Assembly: GCF_020439865.1 (NCBI RefSeq)
Contig: NZ_JAGRPF010000102.1
Location: forward strand, 1 to 64,000
Origin: Prosthecobacter sp.
Lineage (GTDB): Bacteria > Verrucomicrobiota > Verrucomicrobiia > Verrucomicrobiales > Verrucomicrobiaceae
DNA: 64,000 bases
Reading direction: 5' to 3'
In this document: positions 63,820 to 64,000 of the stretch, piece by piece
How positions within the stretch are numbered: the first letter of the stretch is position 1
Layout: every line of letters begins with the position of its first letter
Notes under the pieces: generated by a model
Told to the model about the DNA's origin: nothing
The model's database searches: none
Seen by the model: the letters and a program-made list of their open reading frames with translations, nothing else
Program-made: the position numbers and the translations under genes

Positions 63820-64000
63820 CTCTGGTGGTTGGGGTGCTAAGGGCGGGTGGGAGAGGGATTCAGATGCGATTAGCTCAGCATCTAGGAACTGCGTTTTCGA
63901 TACTGAATTATGTGCTTACTATGACATAACTCGCTCATTCAGAACCATCAGCTAGTGGTTCATTGTTTGTTTAAGCCTTGGGAGTTCCGCCATAAACCAT
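63820..64000 (-). promoter_or_regulatory. Upstream region of the giant surface protein gene
   Basis: 181 bp to the window edge. A purine-rich stretch before the start does not form a clear Shine-Dalgarno. An inverted repeat GAACCA-8 nt-TGGTTC (63942-63961) lies about 125 bp upstream of the start, and an AT-richer segment (about 63896-63930) could hold a promoter. I cannot fix a -35/-10 pair with confidence. Confidence 0.35.

Overview
The window reads as chromosomal DNA of a Gram-negative bacterium of the phylum Verrucomicrobiota, most likely order Verrucomicrobiales and Verrucomicrobiaceae-like (genus not determinable from sequence alone). This rests on two large PVC-type heme-binding (CxxCH) membrane-bound dehydrogenase proteins, a degenerate SGNH/GDSL hydrolase of the kind paired with them, a small exosortase-associated (TIGR04073-like) protein, a giant autotransporter-associated beta-strand repeat protein ending in a PEP-CTERM sorting tail, and ADP-heptose epimerase (LPS with heptose). 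Most genes are ordinary, intact housekeeping genes in tightly packed operons, several with 4-base ATGA or GTGA overlaps.

Layout. Positions 1-1130: edge of a probable integrated element (a partial gene running off the left edge, a 70-residue ORF, an intrinsic terminator and a gene-poor strip with paired short repeats), bounded by tRNA-Arg(ACG). Positions 1219-8457, minus strand: gatA-gatC, an exosortase-associated small exported protein, and the operon pdhA-pdhB-pdhC-5-formyl-THF cyclo-ligase-prmC. Positions 8674-18483, plus strand: an unrecognised protein, hldD, then trpA-dapF-dapA-lipoprotein-moeA-NUDIX-like-ECF sigma-membrane partner, and cimA (citramalate synthase, a threonine-independent isoleucine route). 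Positions 18480-25974: a pseudouridine synthase with an rfbD-like reductase, an FAD amine oxidase-like protein, a DUF5009/HGSNAT-like membrane acyltransferase with a lipoprotein, a conserved unknown, an FHA protein, purA and rpsU. Positions 25974-40562: a FixI/CcoI-like copper P-type ATPase, two PVC cytochrome/beta-propeller proteins, an SGNH hydrolase, polyphosphate kinase 2, two unknown membrane proteins and a Tat-exported Gfo/Idh/MocA oxidoreductase.

Positions 40675-43755 hold a three-gene sensory operon: a membrane-anchored NMT1/SsuA-type binding protein with no ABC transporter beside it, a NarL-type histidine kinase and a LuxR-type response regulator. It faces, tail to tail, a single 20-kb gene (43849-63819, minus) for a 6656-residue beta-strand repeat surface protein. 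That gene takes up almost a third of the window.

The most unusual signals are this giant PEP-CTERM repeat protein, the binding-protein/kinase/regulator operon with its cluster of C/G homopolymer tracts, and a family of short dispersed palindromes (7-8 bp arms, 4-nt loop). Members of that family lie between genes and also inside coding sequence; one stretch forms the signal peptide of a cytochrome-type protein.
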